DNA from: Nostoc sp. PCC 7524
GTDB lineage: Bacteria; Cyanobacteriota; Cyanobacteriia; Cyanobacteriales; Nostocaceae
Reading direction: 5' to 3'
Length of the DNA: 64,000 nucleotides
Assembly: GCF_000316645.1 (NCBI RefSeq)
Contig: NC_019684.1
Coordinates: 5,182,001-5,246,000 of the forward strand
Positions 1 through 8,818 of the stretch are shown one piece after another (position 1 is the first letter of the stretch; every line of letters begins with the position of its first letter). Below the pieces are notes generated by a model that saw only the letters and a list, made by a program, of their open reading frames with translations, ran no database searches and was not told where the DNA came from. Made by a program: the position numbers and the translations under genes.

Positions 1-141
1 TCACAATTAAAAATCTGGGAACAAGATGGAAAAATAGAGGTTCGGCAAGCGAATGATGATACTCCTTGTAACTCTCCTCCCCTAGACAGCCTATCTCCTA
101 CACCCAGTAATCCTAGTGACACAGAAACTGGGAATCAATAA
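1..141 (+). CDS. C-terminal end of an unknown protein (partial)
   Basis: Frame 1 is open from the first base to a TAA at 139-141 and encodes about 46 residues. The start lies before the window. The visible tail begins with mixed charged residues (KIWEQDGKIEVRQ) and ends in a Pro/Ser/Asn/Thr-rich stretch typical of a disordered C-terminus. No family can be named. A shadow frame by chance is possible, but the direction agrees with the next gene. Confidence 0.45.
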   Translation, partial: SQLKIWEQDGKIEVRQANDDTPCNSPPLDSLSPTPSNPSDTETGNQ

Positions 142-354
142 CTGCTGTAATTCAGTATCTTTAGCCACAGGCAGCATACATACCATACCAAGTGCCTAGA
201 AATTTTAGTGCAGTAGAAACAAATAATCGATAAACTGGTAAAAACCTGAAATAATACAGATAGTAACCACGCTTAAATTTATAAGATAAAAGTTTTCTGC
301 AAGGAAACTTATTGGTGGAAATTATCTGTTTTTACCTGTTAGTGTCATCAACCC

Positions 355-1941
355 ATGCCATCCCTGAACCTGGCGATCGCCCGTCTCATCAATACAGGCA
401 ATGATAGTTTCGCCATTTGGGTGGTTAAGGCTCCATATCCCAGTGGCTACGTTTTGCGTGACTGTGTATGGCCTGTTGAACTCACTCAAGTTTGGCAAGA
501 ATGGCAGCAAATGTTTGCTGGCCATAGTGGTATAAATATTTCCACAGGCTCAACCCATCGCTCAGTTAACCAAGTCCCCATGAATTTAGTCTCACCACCC
601 TCCGGTCAGGCTACTGGTTATGGCAGTCGGTTGATGCAATATTTAGGGATTAATCTCTGGCGTTGGGTCTTTGAAGGGTCAATTCTTGGTAGTCTAGAGC
701 GCAGTCGTGGGATAGCGATGGGTCAGAGTACCAGACTGCGCTTTCAGTTGGAAATCCGCGACCCGGATTTAATCGCCCTACCTTGGGAGATTATGCAGCG
801 AGAACCCGGTCAACCAGCCATGTCCCTCTCGCCCGATTTACTATTTAGCCGCACCACAAGCGAAGTAGAACCACTACCAAATCTACGCACTGATCAAGCT
901 CTGAAAATCCTCCTGGTGCTGGGATACGATCAAAACCTGCAACTGCAACAAGAAGCCACTATCTTAGAACAGACCTTGTTAAATGGTGGTCAGGTAGGTA
1001 GTTATGGTCAGAGATATGCACCTTGTACAGTTAAAACACTTTTACAACCAACGCCCCAGGAGTTGATTCAAGAGTTAGAAACTAAAGCATATAACGTCTT
1101 TTTCTACGCCGGCCACGGTCTGCCGGCTCCCGATGGCGGATTATTGGTTTTACGCCCAGGAATGAATCTGAATGGCATAGAATTAGCCCAAGTATTAAAC
1201 CGTAGTGCTGTGAAATTGGCAGTTTTTAACGCCTGTTGGGGAGCGCAACCAGCAGCCATTAATCATCAAGCCATTCCCGCCAGTAGCTTGGCAGAAGTTT
1301 TAATTCGTCATGGTGTCCCGGCGGTTTTAGGAATGCGTGATGAAATTGCTGATCATGAAAGTCATAGTTTTATCCAAGTTTTTGCTAAAGCTTTGCGATC
1401 GCGCAAATCAATTGACGAGGCGGTGGCAGAAGCGAGGCAAGAACTGTTAACACTGTATAAATACAATCAACCCGCTTGGACTTTGCCAGTTCTCTATCTC
1501 CATCCCGATTTTGATGGTGAACTGATTAAAAGTGTGGATGAAGGTGTGACAGAACTACCAGATACGGCTATTCCTCACTTCAATTCTTCCGTATCGATGG
1601 CGTGTTTGCGATCGCTTTCCCCTGGTGGTCGTACTTGGTTGTTAAGAAACGGTGTCACTCGTATAGGTCGCACCAGAGACAATGATATCGTCATCCCTGA
1701 ACCCTCTGTTTCTAAGCGACACGCGGAAATTTTTTGCCGCAATACTTTTACAGGTACTACTTATGTGCGAACTTATTACTTACAAGATTTTTCTACCTAC
1801 GGTACAACCTGGTGTTTAGGCGCTAATGGTTGGCAACAAATACTCCGGGAAGAAGTTCCCTTACAATCGGGAATGCAGCTGAAGTTTGGTAGTTCTAGAG
1901 GTGAAACTTGGGAGTTTATTATTGAAGATTCGGAAAGCTGA
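355..1941 (+). CDS. CHAT-domain (caspase-like) protein with C-terminal FHA domain
   Basis: A 528-residue protein. The middle has the CHAT signature: FFYAGHG with the candidate catalytic His at residue 254, and VFNACWG with the candidate Cys at residue 294, followed by the usual 'VPAVLGMRDEI' segment. The C-terminal ~100 residues form an FHA domain (RIGRTRDNDIVI then SVSKRHAEI), which in known families binds phosphothreonine peptides. CHAT proteins are caspase/separase-clan cysteine proteases, several of them in signalling or defence. The combination suggests a protease recruited to phosphorylated partners. The target is unknown. It stands alone on its strand and heptamer repeats follow the stop. 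The domain calls are firm; the role is inferred. Confidence 0.85.
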   Translation: MPSLNLAIARLINTGNDSFAIWVVKAPYPSGYVLRDCVWPVELTQVWQEWQQMFAGHSGINISTGSTHRSVNQVPMNLVSPPSGQATGYGSRLMQYLGINLWRWVFEGSILGSLERSRGIAMGQSTRLRFQLEIRDPDLIALPWEIMQREPGQPAMSLSPDLLFSRTTSEVEPLPNLRTDQALKILLVLGYDQNLQLQQEATILEQTLLNGGQVGSYGQRYAPCTVKTLLQPTPQELIQELETKAYNVFFYAGHGLPAPDGGLLVLRPGMNLNGIELAQVLNRSAVKLAVFNACWGAQPAAINHQAIPASSLAEVLIRHGVPAVLGMRDEIADHESHSFIQVFAKALRSRKSIDEAVAEARQELLTLYKYNQPAWTLPVLYLHPDFDGELIKSVDEGVTELPDTAIPHFNSSVSMACLRSLSPGGRTWLLRNGVTRIGRTRDNDIVIPEPSVSKRHAEIFCRNTFTGTTYVRTYYLQDFSTYGTTWCLGANGWQQILREEVPLQSGMQLKFGSSRGETWEFIIEDSES

Positions 1942-1943
1942 AA

Positions 1944-2047
1944 TGGGGATTGGGGATTGGGGATTGGGGATTGGGGACTGGGGAGCAGGGGAGCAGGGGA
2001 GCAGGGGAGAATAACTATTGCCTATTGCAAGAGTGCCTATTGCCTAT
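1944..2047. repeat. GGGGATT/GGGGACT heptamers, GGGGAGCA repeats and TGCCTAT repeats
   Basis: Just after the CHAT-FHA stop there are about five tandem copies of GGGGATT/GGGGACT, then three copies of a GGGGAGCA unit, then TATTGCC units. These are short tandemly repeated repetitive (STRR) sequences of the kind known from heterocystous cyanobacteria. No gene signal is visible inside. Confidence 0.85.
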
Positions 2048-2138
2048 AAATTTAATATTAAAATTCTTTTTTGCGGAAATTTGCATTTGACAAGTGTAGC
2101 TGTCAATGTCCCTAAATTACTTCAATAGGAAGCAATTC

Positions 2139-2786
2139 ATGACTCATAAGACTAACGGTTCAGACGCTCGCCATTCTGTAGCATCTCAAGTGGAATTAGA
2201 ATTATTAGCAGCTTTATTAGAACCAGAGGATGCTACCTATCCTTGGAATCCCTCTGATAATGACTCAGACGTATATTTTGACGAACTAGAACGGCAATTT
2301 GCTATGCAAGATGTGCTAGATGAAGAAATCACTAGCCGATCGCAAACTTTTTACGACCAACTAGATACCCTGTGGTTACAGGTGGGAGATTCTTCATATT
2401 ACAAATGTAATACAATTACGGCAGTTGTAGACAGACTTCAAGAAAATTTACATAATACTTTTGCTGCTAGTGTTCCCCAAAACTGGCTGAATGCTATTGC
2501 TAGCAAAGCAGCAGAAATCTTTACACCTCAACAATCAATGGGTGAGCAACTGGTGCAGTGTGTACAAAATGTACTACCTTCATGGGCAACAGATGACTTG
2601 TTAATCTTGGCTCGTCCCTATGCCTACGCCATGCGAAGCAGCGAACCACAAAGTTTAACATCTATGATCAGCAATATTGAAAATCAAGATTGGACAGCTT
2701 TATCAGAAATTGAACAAGCCAAACTGAGCATAGCGATCGCTTACTATGCCCTTAGACAACTCAACGAATTTGAGACGGAAGCCTGA
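2139..2786 (+). CDS. Hypothetical acidic protein
   Basis: A 215-residue acidic, mostly helical soluble protein without recognisable catalytic motifs. The start at ATG 2139 is preferred over the in-frame ATG at 2106 because AGGAAG at 2127-2132 sits 6 bases before it, giving the N-terminus MTHKTNGSDARH. There is no signal peptide or membrane segment. It lies between the CHAT-FHA gene and the convergent PrsW-FHA gene, and ends in a HIP1-containing stretch of normal codon use, so it is very probably a real gene. No family is recognised. Confidence 0.75.
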   Translation: MTHKTNGSDARHSVASQVELELLAALLEPEDATYPWNPSDNDSDVYFDELERQFAMQDVLDEEITSRSQTFYDQLDTLWLQVGDSSYYKCNTITAVVDRLQENLHNTFAASVPQNWLNAIASKAAEIFTPQQSMGEQLVQCVQNVLPSWATDDLLILARPYAYAMRSSEPQSLTSMISNIENQDWTALSEIEQAKLSIAIAYYALRQLNEFETEA

Positions 2787-3222
2787 TCACCATTGTGTAT
2801 TTATCTTGTCAGCTTGACTTTGATTAAACTCTAATTACTAGCAATACTAATTGGTGTGAGGATTATTGTTTGAGACTGCTAAGACAGGCGATGAATCAAA
2901 ACTTGTAATCCCAAATCCTAAACCAAAATTAGAATAATGTTGCTCACAGGTGGTGCTTGTGTGGCGATTTTTAAGATGCTATAACTATTTTGTAGACACA
3001 GGTTTACCACAGTAAAATAACCATAAGTTGATTTTAAAATTAGCGCCATCTACCCTAAGACATAAATAGGGAGTGGAGAATGGGGAGTAGTGAGTAGTAA
3101 GTAATTCCCCGTTGCTTACTTTAGTCTCTAATACCAATTCTCTCAAATTCAGCAACAACTCCAAACTCAGAGAGCATTGGGACATTTGCTTTGTTAGTTT
3201 TGAATTTTGAATTTTTATACCT
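2787..3222. other. Intergenic region with no gene
   Basis: 436 bases between two convergent genes. Around 3068-3105 it holds GGGAGTGGAGAATGGGGAGTAGTGAGTAG-like repeat sequence, of the same kind as other spacers. An open frame on the minus strand (2985-3251) runs through this repeat, overlaps the end of the PrsW gene and is not convincing as a gene. No clear terminator hairpin was found. Confidence 0.6.
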
Positions 3223-4563
3223 CTACTTAGGGCCAAGAAAACGAGTAGCAAAATTTTGCGATCGTGTGGGAGATAATGCCCTAGCTTTAAGAATTGCCGC
3301 CATCAAAAAAGCATAAGATAAGACACCGACAACAACTAATAGTAGATTATTACTGTGTCCGGCAGTATTCCATAAAGCATGAAGTGCGGCGGCGCTGAGA
3401 TAGCCAACAGCGAGAATTTGTTTAGCATGACGGGGTTTGAGTGCAGCTAATCCGATGAAATACCCCAGATAACCACTGTAAGCCATGTGTCCGGCTGGTA
3501 AGCCTAAAATTCGGGCAATGAGAACTTGTAAACCCACCTCTGAACCCGCCTGGAGAGATACAGCAGGTACATATTGACCCAAAGTTTCTACTAAAGTAAA
3601 GCCGACAGCAGAAGCCGTTCCCAGGAGAATACCATCCAAAGGTTCCCAAACCCCTATACGTTCACGCCAAGGAGAGGGTAGTCCCAAGGCTATCAGATAC
3701 GCTCCCAGTATAGGCAAGGCTTTGAGTAATTCCTCCATCAACCCAGCGCCAAAAAAGTACCTCACAAATAATTCTGTGAGGCTGCTGACAGGCTGATCTA
3801 TCGGTGGTACATTACCAGGGAGAAGTTCACGAAAAATGAAGATAAATAAGTTTAATAGGGGAGTGAGCAAGATGATAACTGTACACAAAGCCGCACCAAC
3901 GAGCATCCACCAAGGCTTAGGTTTACCACAGAGTTGATAGACAAAATAGTAAGCAGCCAGTGCTATGTAAGTTGCTACTATCACTTGATTAGCTTGTGGC
4001 TGACCTACAGTAGCAAACATCAGCACCACAAATATCACCGTGAGGATTCCTGGTACAAGATAAGCTTTACGAGTTAAATCTTTACCAGTAGAAATAATGG
4101 GAAACAGTTGGGTAAAGCTGACAGAATCTGGCTTTGATTGAGTAGAATTTTTGGCTGAAGGTAGCGGTGCAACTTGGTTTGTGATTACTGTAGGTTGAGC
4201 CGCGATCGCGTATTCAAACAGAAATTGCGGCCCGTCAGCGCCTAAAGCAATGCGATCGCCTGCGTGCAGTTCTTGACACCCATATAAACGTTGTCCATTT
4301 AAATAAGTGCCATTGGCACTATTTAAATCACAGAGTACCCAGCTAAATGTATTATCTACAGATGAAGCCACGGGACGAACCACAGCATGACGACGGGATA
4401 CCATCCGATACATCATTGCATCCAAGACAACTTGGCAACTGGGGTCACGTCCAATTACTACCTCTTTACTGGTAAGCGAGTAGCGAGATTCTGACCCAAA
4501 AGCTGCTCCATTACCAGACACTAGCCGCAGAAAAGCATGATGTCTTGCGTTTTTGCCTGTCAT
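3223..4563 (-). CDS. PrsW-family intramembrane metalloprotease with N-terminal FHA domain
   Basis: From ATG 4563 the product has 446 residues. A GTG start at 4629 would add 22. Residues ~20-120 are an FHA domain (VVIGRDPSCQVVL, then MVSRRHAVV and NSANGTYLNG). After a linker come about eight membrane helices with the PrsW (M82) motifs: EELLKALP, AGHMAYSGYLGY and ALHALWN, whose Glu and His residues are the presumed metal ligands. PrsW in Bacillus cleaves an anti-sigma factor. Here the FHA domain suggests control by phosphorylation on the cytoplasmic side. It lies tail-to-tail with the other FHA-protease gene, one small gene away. The fold assignment is strong; the substrate is unknown. Confidence 0.85.
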   Translation of the reverse strand: MTGKNARHHAFLRLVSGNGAAFGSESRYSLTSKEVVIGRDPSCQVVLDAMMYRMVSRRHAVVRPVASSVDNTFSWVLCDLNSANGTYLNGQRLYGCQELHAGDRIALGADGPQFLFEYAIAAQPTVITNQVAPLPSAKNSTQSKPDSVSFTQLFPIISTGKDLTRKAYLVPGILTVIFVVLMFATVGQPQANQVIVATYIALAAYYFVYQLCGKPKPWWMLVGAALCTVIILLTPLLNLFIFIFRELLPGNVPPIDQPVSSLTELFVRYFFGAGLMEELLKALPILGAYLIALGLPSPWRERIGVWEPLDGILLGTASAVGFTLVETLGQYVPAVSLQAGSEVGLQVLIARILGLPAGHMAYSGYLGYFIGLAALKPRHAKQILAVGYLSAAALHALWNTAGHSNNLLLVVVGVLSYAFLMAAILKARALSPTRSQNFATRFLGPK

Positions 4564-5180
4564 CGAGTTAGAGTGTCTTTCCAAACTAATCCATAAAATA
4601 TCCTGGCAGTAGGACTGATCCTCAGCCACACCAACAGCAGCATTGCTAAATACACTATAGCTTTACTCTATGTGAAGAACTTCAAAATTAGCTCACTCAA
4701 AATTTAAATTTGTCTCTTTTAATTGTGACAAGTATTCTAACTGCAAAAAGTATCTTTTGTACTTTATTGATTAGATGTTTGACGCTCCCCGCATTCTGCT
4801 TCGCTTGCCTACGGCACGCTAACTAACTTACGCAAGTGTCACAATTAGGGGTTGGTGCGTGATGCTAAAAGTCTTATGACTACGTTCAAGTATTCTTACT
4901 GCGTTACGCAACGGCAATAAAGCGGGAGGAAAAACCGCTTTTTGCCTCCCCTACAGAAAAAATATGCCAGTTGTGTAAGTCCTAAAAATGTAAAGTAGCT
5001 GAATAAATATTTAGTATTCTTCACCACATTTACTTTTATTCAAAAAAATAAAATCGTCAGATGTCTTGTAGTAATTGTTGACTAATGACGATCGCTAAAC
5101 TGGTAAAAGCAACTAATCAGGGATTGTTAGACTTATCTAAATTGCTAATTTTTACACATTATAAATTTTTATGGGTCTAA
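4564..5180. other. Intergenic region with MITE-like element
   Basis: 617 bases between the PrsW-FHA start and the narM stop. No convincing gene. It carries a palindromic repeat fragment around 4785-4825 (ACGGCACGCT type), the MITE-like element described separately, and an internal hairpin with arms AAAGCGG and CCGCTTT at 4918-4941. Confidence 0.6.
4826..4980. mobile_element. MITE-like element with imperfect terminal inverted repeats
   Basis: The left end reads ACTTACGCAAGTGT (4826-4839). The reverse complement of the right end (4967-4980) reads ACTTACACAACTGG, 11 of 14 identical. The ~155-bp interval has no coding capacity and contains a GC-rich hairpin (arms AAAGCGG / CCGCTTT). Size, ends and location fit a non-autonomous miniature element. 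No clear target duplication was found, so it may be degenerate. Confidence 0.45.
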
Positions 5181-5642
5181 CTAATGGCTATTAACTAGGT
5201 TAAATTCTGCGATCGCACGCGGAAAATTCTTGTTCTCGTGTCCGGGACGACTGAGTTTAATTAAAGCAAAGCGTTGCAATGGAGTTAAGTTTGCCCACTG
5301 TGATAATGTGATGTTTATGCCGATTTCTTGAGCTTTTTCTTGGAGGTTGACTGGCAGATTGTTAGAGTCTAGCCATGCGGGATAAGGGTCTATTGGTAAT
5401 GTGGATGGAGGTGTTCCCGTGCGTTCTAATATTAATTGCTGGAGATATTCTTGGTAGGCTAGAATTTCTGTTTCTGTGGTGCAAGGTAAGGTGACTAAAG
5501 CTTCGCGTTCGGCTTGAGTCATGTGATTCCAATCAGATAATTTTAGTTTAATGCCGCAGGTATCTAAGTTATAGCGTACCTGCATGGGGATACAACGCAG
5601 AGAATCTACAAATTCGGCTTCAAATTTAAAAAATGTTGTCAT
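5181..5642 (-). CDS. narM: NarM, nitrate reductase maturation/associated protein
   Basis: A 153-residue soluble protein starting MTTFFKFEAEFVDSLRCIP, which matches the cyanobacterial nitrate-reductase-associated family. The frame stays open upstream to 5747, but that part translates an intergenic repeat (5677-5731), so ATG 5642 is the likely start. In Anabaena PCC 7120, narM (alr0614) is published as required for NarB activity and as interacting with NarB. The gene lies two genes downstream of narB on the same strand, matching that arrangement. No cofactor motif is visible. It is expected to act in the cytoplasm during assembly of the molybdenum enzyme. Confidence 0.9.
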   Translation of the reverse strand: MTTFFKFEAEFVDSLRCIPMQVRYNLDTCGIKLKLSDWNHMTQAEREALVTLPCTTETEILAYQEYLQQLILERTGTPPSTLPIDPYPAWLDSNNLPVNLQEKAQEIGINITLSQWANLTPLQRFALIKLSRPGHENKNFPRAIAEFNLVNSH

Positions 5643-5676
5643 AATTGGCATTTTTTGAGACGCAGAGGAGCGCAGA

Positions 5677-5731
5677 GGGGAGGCAGCGCGTTGGGCGGCT
5701 TTGCCGACTTGAAGCGACTGCCGTCGCGTGG
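5677..5731. repeat. Interspersed repeat, copy also at 11763-11813
   Basis: The segment between GGGGAGGCAGCGCG and GCCGTCGCG just upstream of narM is nearly identical, in reverse orientation, to 11763-11813 between nrtB and nrtC. It is GC-richer than its surroundings and lies beside CGCAGAGG-type repeats. It accounts for the false N-terminal extension of the narM frame. Confidence 0.8.
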
Positions 5732-5750
5732 AGGATCTATTTAACAAAGT

Positions 5751-5776
5751 GTTATGGTATAAATACCCGTTATAAC
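5751..5776. promoter_or_regulatory. Imperfect palindrome upstream of narM
   Basis: GTTATGGTAT (5751-5760) is followed after two bases by ATACCCGTTATAAC (5763-5776), whose reverse complement shares GTTAT and GGTAT with the left arm around a 4-base bulge. It lies about 110 bases before the narM ATG and could be an operator or part of a promoter. No GTA-N8-TAC NtcA box was found here. Confidence 0.3.
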
Positions 5777-5781
5777 AAGTA

Positions 5782-5914
5782 ATTGCGTTAGCGTAGCGGG
5801 ACGAAGTCCATTGCGTTAGCAGAGCGGGGCGTTAGCCCATTGCGTAGCTTGCTTCCCGCGATAGCGGGTATTGCGAATTGCGAATTGCGAATTGCGAATT
5901 GCGAATTGCGAATT
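5782..5914. repeat. Palindromic repeat cluster followed by a GAATTGC heptamer array
   Basis: 5782-5868 holds copies of a GCGTTAGCGTAGCGGG-type palindromic repeat. 5870-5914 is an array of about six copies of the 7-bp unit ATTGCGA. Together they fill the spacer between the PsiE-like gene and narM. Confidence 0.85.
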
Positions 5915-5917
5915 GGT

Positions 5918-6376
5918 TTAATGTCTATCTCTGGAATTACTAAAACGAATTATTAAGTAACTAATTGATAAGGCTAAAACGGCAGTTCCTAGACCTATAA
6001 TATCTATTCCTTTGACTTTTTCTAAATCAAGAATAATGATTTTTCTGGCTACAGCTATCAATGAAGTAACAATTACTAATTCTACTTGAAAAACGTGTCT
6101 CTTTAAATAAGCTGTAATATTTTCTAATATTTCTAAGGCAATTAAAATATTTAAAAATAAACCAAAGACTTTGAATAGGGTGGTATTAATTGCGCCGTAG
6201 GGTGTAGTAAAAACTTCTTTAACAATATAAGTTCCTAAATCTATAATTGCTACCAAAATTACTATCACCATAAAAATAGATAGAATTTTGGAAACTATCA
6301 CCTCGATATTTTCAATTGCGTGCATGAAATTATCGTCTCTGGTCAATCCAAAAACTTGTTTGATTAACTTTCTCAT
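5918..6376 (-). CDS. PsiE-like small membrane protein (alr0613-type)
   Basis: A 152-residue protein from ATG 6376, with a GTG 9 bases upstream as alternative. It has about four hydrophobic helices: ILSIFMVIVILVAII, the LFKVFGLFLNILIALEIL segment, VIVTSLIAVARKIIIL and a C-terminal GLGTAVLALSISYLII. The layout fits the phosphate-starvation-inducible PsiE-like family of unknown function. In Anabaena PCC 7120 the gene at this position (alr0613) is reported to be co-transcribed in part with the nirA operon. A strong terminator lies between it and narB, so read-through or its own promoter would be needed. A link to nitrate use is contextual only. Confidence 0.75.
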   Translation of the reverse strand: MRKLIKQVFGLTRDDNFMHAIENIEVIVSKILSIFMVIVILVAIIDLGTYIVKEVFTTPYGAINTTLFKVFGLFLNILIALEILENITAYLKRHVFQVELVIVTSLIAVARKIIILDLEKVKGIDIIGLGTAVLALSISYLIIRFSNSRDRH

Positions 6377-6410
6377 GGAACACACCCAGTCTAACGTCAG
6401 TCACATAAAT

Positions 6411-6439
6411 AAAAAAATCCTGTAGATAAATCTAGAGGA
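6411..6439 (-). terminator. Rho-independent terminator after narB
   Basis: On the minus strand TCCTCTAGA, loop TTTA, then TCTACAGGA forms a 9-bp stem with one mismatch, followed directly by seven T residues. It lies about 130 bases past the narB stop and about 40 bases before the PsiE-like start. It is the most convincing terminator in the nitrate region. Confidence 0.8.
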
Positions 6440-6565
6440 CTAATCAGTCATATCTAATTGAGATATTAAGAGTATCTTATCTTGGTCATAGTCAACGTTA
6501 GTACATCAGAAGTAGTAATGGTAACTATTGACTAAAATCTAAGCTTGAAATTACTATCCAGCAGC

Positions 6566-8743
6566 TTACCATTGTGTGGACTGGAGTTGGGAAGTTTTAG
6601 CGGTAATTTTTAAAGAAATAGGTATTAGTTGGACTGCACAGGCTTTTAATTCTGGTTGGAATGAGTCTGGACATGATTCGGGATGGGTGAGGGCGTTGGC
6701 TTCGGCGTTGTCAGCCCAGAGTGAACCCCAGTGCATCGGGACGAAAACTGTACCGGGTGCGATCGCCTTGGTCACTTTGGCTTTAAACTGGGCAGTACCA
6801 CGACGCGATCGCACTTCTATCATTTGACTATCAATAATTTCTAACTTAGCCGCATCACGGGGATGAATTTCTATAAATGGTTCTGGGTGCATAGAACGAA
6901 TTTTTTCAATTCGACCTGTACGCGTTTGTGTATGCCAATGTCCGTACAGTCTTCCAGTTGTCAACACAAAAGGATAATCTGGGTCTGGTGGTTCTGCTAA
7001 TCCTTTAGAATAATAAGCCGCAAATTTAGCACGACCATCAGAAGTAGGAAAGCGTAAATCAGTATAAAGTCTTTTAGCCCCAGTCCCCTCCTTCGGGTGC
7101 GGCCATTGAGTTGCACCTTCTTGACGTAACTGTTCATGACTAATACCAGTCATATCGCAAGTACGGCCTTTAGTTAGTTGCACAAACTCGGTGTAAACTT
7201 GGGCAGAATTATTAAAGGCGAACTTATCCCCAAAGCTTAATCGCCGTCCCACTTCGGCAAATATTTCCCAATCGGCTTTAGCTTCCCCTGGTGGTTGGCG
7301 GAATGCTTGAGACAAAGTTACCCGACGTTCGGAATTGGTCATTACGCCGATTTTTTCACTCCACTGCGCCGCCGGTAAGAGGACATGGGCAAAAGCTGAG
7401 GTTTCTGTGGGGTAATATGCGTCTTGGTAAATTGTAAAAGGCGATCGCAATAAAGCTTTTTTTGTCCGTTCTAAATCTGGCATACTTACAGCTGGATTAG
7501 TAGCTGCAATCCATAACAAACCCACATTCCCAGCTTCTAAACCTAGAATCATCTCCCATGCTGTTAAGCCGGGATGGGGTGAAATTTGTCCTGGCTGTAA
7601 TCGCCAAAATGCTTCTACTTCCGCCCGATGTTGGGGATTTTTGACTGAACGATAACCTGGTAATAAATGGGCTAACCCGCCAGCTTCCCTTCCTCCCATT
7701 GCATTGGGTTGACCGGTGAGGGAAAAAGCCCCTGCGCCTGGTTTACCGATTTGTCCGGTCATCAGGTGGAGATTGATAATAGTTCTAACTTTCGCTGTCC
7801 CTTCCGTTGATTGATTTACGCCCATCGACCACAACGACAACACACGCTGCGCTTGACCCCAATAACGGGCGGCGGTTTCTAAATCTGCAACGCTGATTCC
7901 ACATTGACGGGCTACTACTTCCGGCGAATAGTGGCGGATGACTTCTGCATAGGCGGAAAAGTTACTGGTACAGTCATCGATGAAGCCCACATCGATCATC
8001 TGCCAACGCATCAATAAATGGGCAATTCCATTCAACAAGTCGATATCTGTACCGGGACGAATCGCCAAATGTAAGTCGGCTGCTTCGGCGGTGGGTGTAC
8101 GTCGGGGGTCAACCACAATCATTTTCACATGGCGGTTTTTTTTGTGGTATTTCGCCAAGCGGTTGAAAACGATGGGGTGACATTCGGCTGTGTTTGTCCC
8201 AATTAAAAATGCACAGTCTGTTAACTCTAAATCTTCATAGCAGCAGGGAGGCCCATCTGACCCAAAACTTTGGATGTAGCCAGACACCGCACTCGACATA
8301 CATAGCCGGGAGTTCGCATCGAAATTATTTGTCCCCAAACACCCTTTCATAAGTTTTTGGGCGATGTAGTAGTCCTCAGTTTGGAACTGACCAGAACCAT
8401 ACATACATATAGCTTCTGCACCTTGGGTAAAGCGCACAGTTTGAATGCGTTGGGTGATGATATCAAAAGCTTCATCCCAACTGACACGGCGGAACTCTTG
8501 GTCTAGAGAGTCGCGCACCATTGGGTAATGTAGTCTATTTTTATCTAAAGATTCGGCGATCGTTGCACCTTTGACGCATACCATCCCCTGGCTAGATGGA
8601 TGGGACTTATCGCCGCGTACTCGCCAAACGGGGTTTCCTTGGCTATCGCGGTTGGTGGCTGTGTTGGGTTGGGCTGGGGGGGATACTTCTAAGCCGCAGC
8701 CCACACCGCAGTAAGGGCAGACGGTTTTGGTAGATTCGGGCAT
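6566..8743 (-). CDS. narB: Ferredoxin-nitrate reductase NarB
   Basis: A 725-residue cytoplasmic enzyme reducing nitrate to nitrite with ferredoxin. The N-terminus has the [4Fe-4S] motif C9-x2-C12-x3-C16 with the fourth Cys at 56 (GMVCVKG). Cys148 in SRLCMSS is the probable molybdenum ligand of this bis-MGD (NapA/NasA-type) family. The C-terminal molybdopterin-dinucleotide-binding domain is present ([12 protein letters not shown]). ATG 8743 is chosen because the longer open frame translates CGCAAAGG repeats. It is the last gene of the nirA-nrtABCD-narB operon and depends on NarM. Confidence 0.95.
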   Translation of the reverse strand: MPESTKTVCPYCGVGCGLEVSPPAQPNTATNRDSQGNPVWRVRGDKSHPSSQGMVCVKGATIAESLDKNRLHYPMVRDSLDQEFRRVSWDEAFDIITQRIQTVRFTQGAEAICMYGSGQFQTEDYYIAQKLMKGCLGTNNFDANSRLCMSSAVSGYIQSFGSDGPPCCYEDLELTDCAFLIGTNTAECHPIVFNRLAKYHKKNRHVKMIVVDPRRTPTAEAADLHLAIRPGTDIDLLNGIAHLLMRWQMIDVGFIDDCTSNFSAYAEVIRHYSPEVVARQCGISVADLETAARYWGQAQRVLSLWSMGVNQSTEGTAKVRTIINLHLMTGQIGKPGAGAFSLTGQPNAMGGREAGGLAHLLPGYRSVKNPQHRAEVEAFWRLQPGQISPHPGLTAWEMILGLEAGNVGLLWIAATNPAVSMPDLERTKKALLRSPFTIYQDAYYPTETSAFAHVLLPAAQWSEKIGVMTNSERRVTLSQAFRQPPGEAKADWEIFAEVGRRLSFGDKFAFNNSAQVYTEFVQLTKGRTCDMTGISHEQLRQEGATQWPHPKEGTGAKRLYTDLRFPTSDGRAKFAAYYSKGLAEPPDPDYPFVLTTGRLYGHWHTQTRTGRIEKIRSMHPEPFIEIHPRDAAKLEIIDSQMIEVRSRRGTAQFKAKVTKAIAPGTVFVPMHWGSLWADNAEANALTHPESCPDSFQPELKACAVQLIPISLKITAKTSQLQSTQW

Positions 8744-8754
8744 AGGAATTGTTT

Positions 8755-8795
8755 CGCGCAAAGGCGCAAAGGCGCAAAGGAAAGGTGCAAAGAAG
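8755..8795. repeat. CGCAAAGG-type repeat in the nrtD-narB spacer
   Basis: GCGCAAAGGCGCAAAGG and related units fill most of the 75-base gap between nrtD and narB. The same family (CGCAGAGG, CGCAAAGG) appears in the nrtC-nrtD and nrtB-nrtC gaps. Confidence 0.75.
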
Positions 8796-8818
8796 AACAA
8801 CTATTGACTCAGCACTCA

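Noticed and set aside
2985..3251. 88-residue minus-strand open frame
   Set aside because: It runs through intergenic repeat sequence, overlaps the end of the PrsW-FHA gene in another frame and has no recognisable domain or good start.
5643..5747. N-terminal extension of NarM from a TTG at 5747
   Set aside because: The extra residues translate an interspersed repeat also found at 11763-11813, and the family starts at MTTFF.
5870..5914. CRISPR-like array
   Set aside because: A continuous 7-bp tandem repeat with no spacers. None of the arrays in the window has the repeat-spacer pattern of a CRISPR, and no cas gene is present.
8744..8800. Longer NarB start upstream of 8743
   Set aside because: The extension is encoded by CGCAAAGG repeats and lies before the conserved N-terminal Cys motif.
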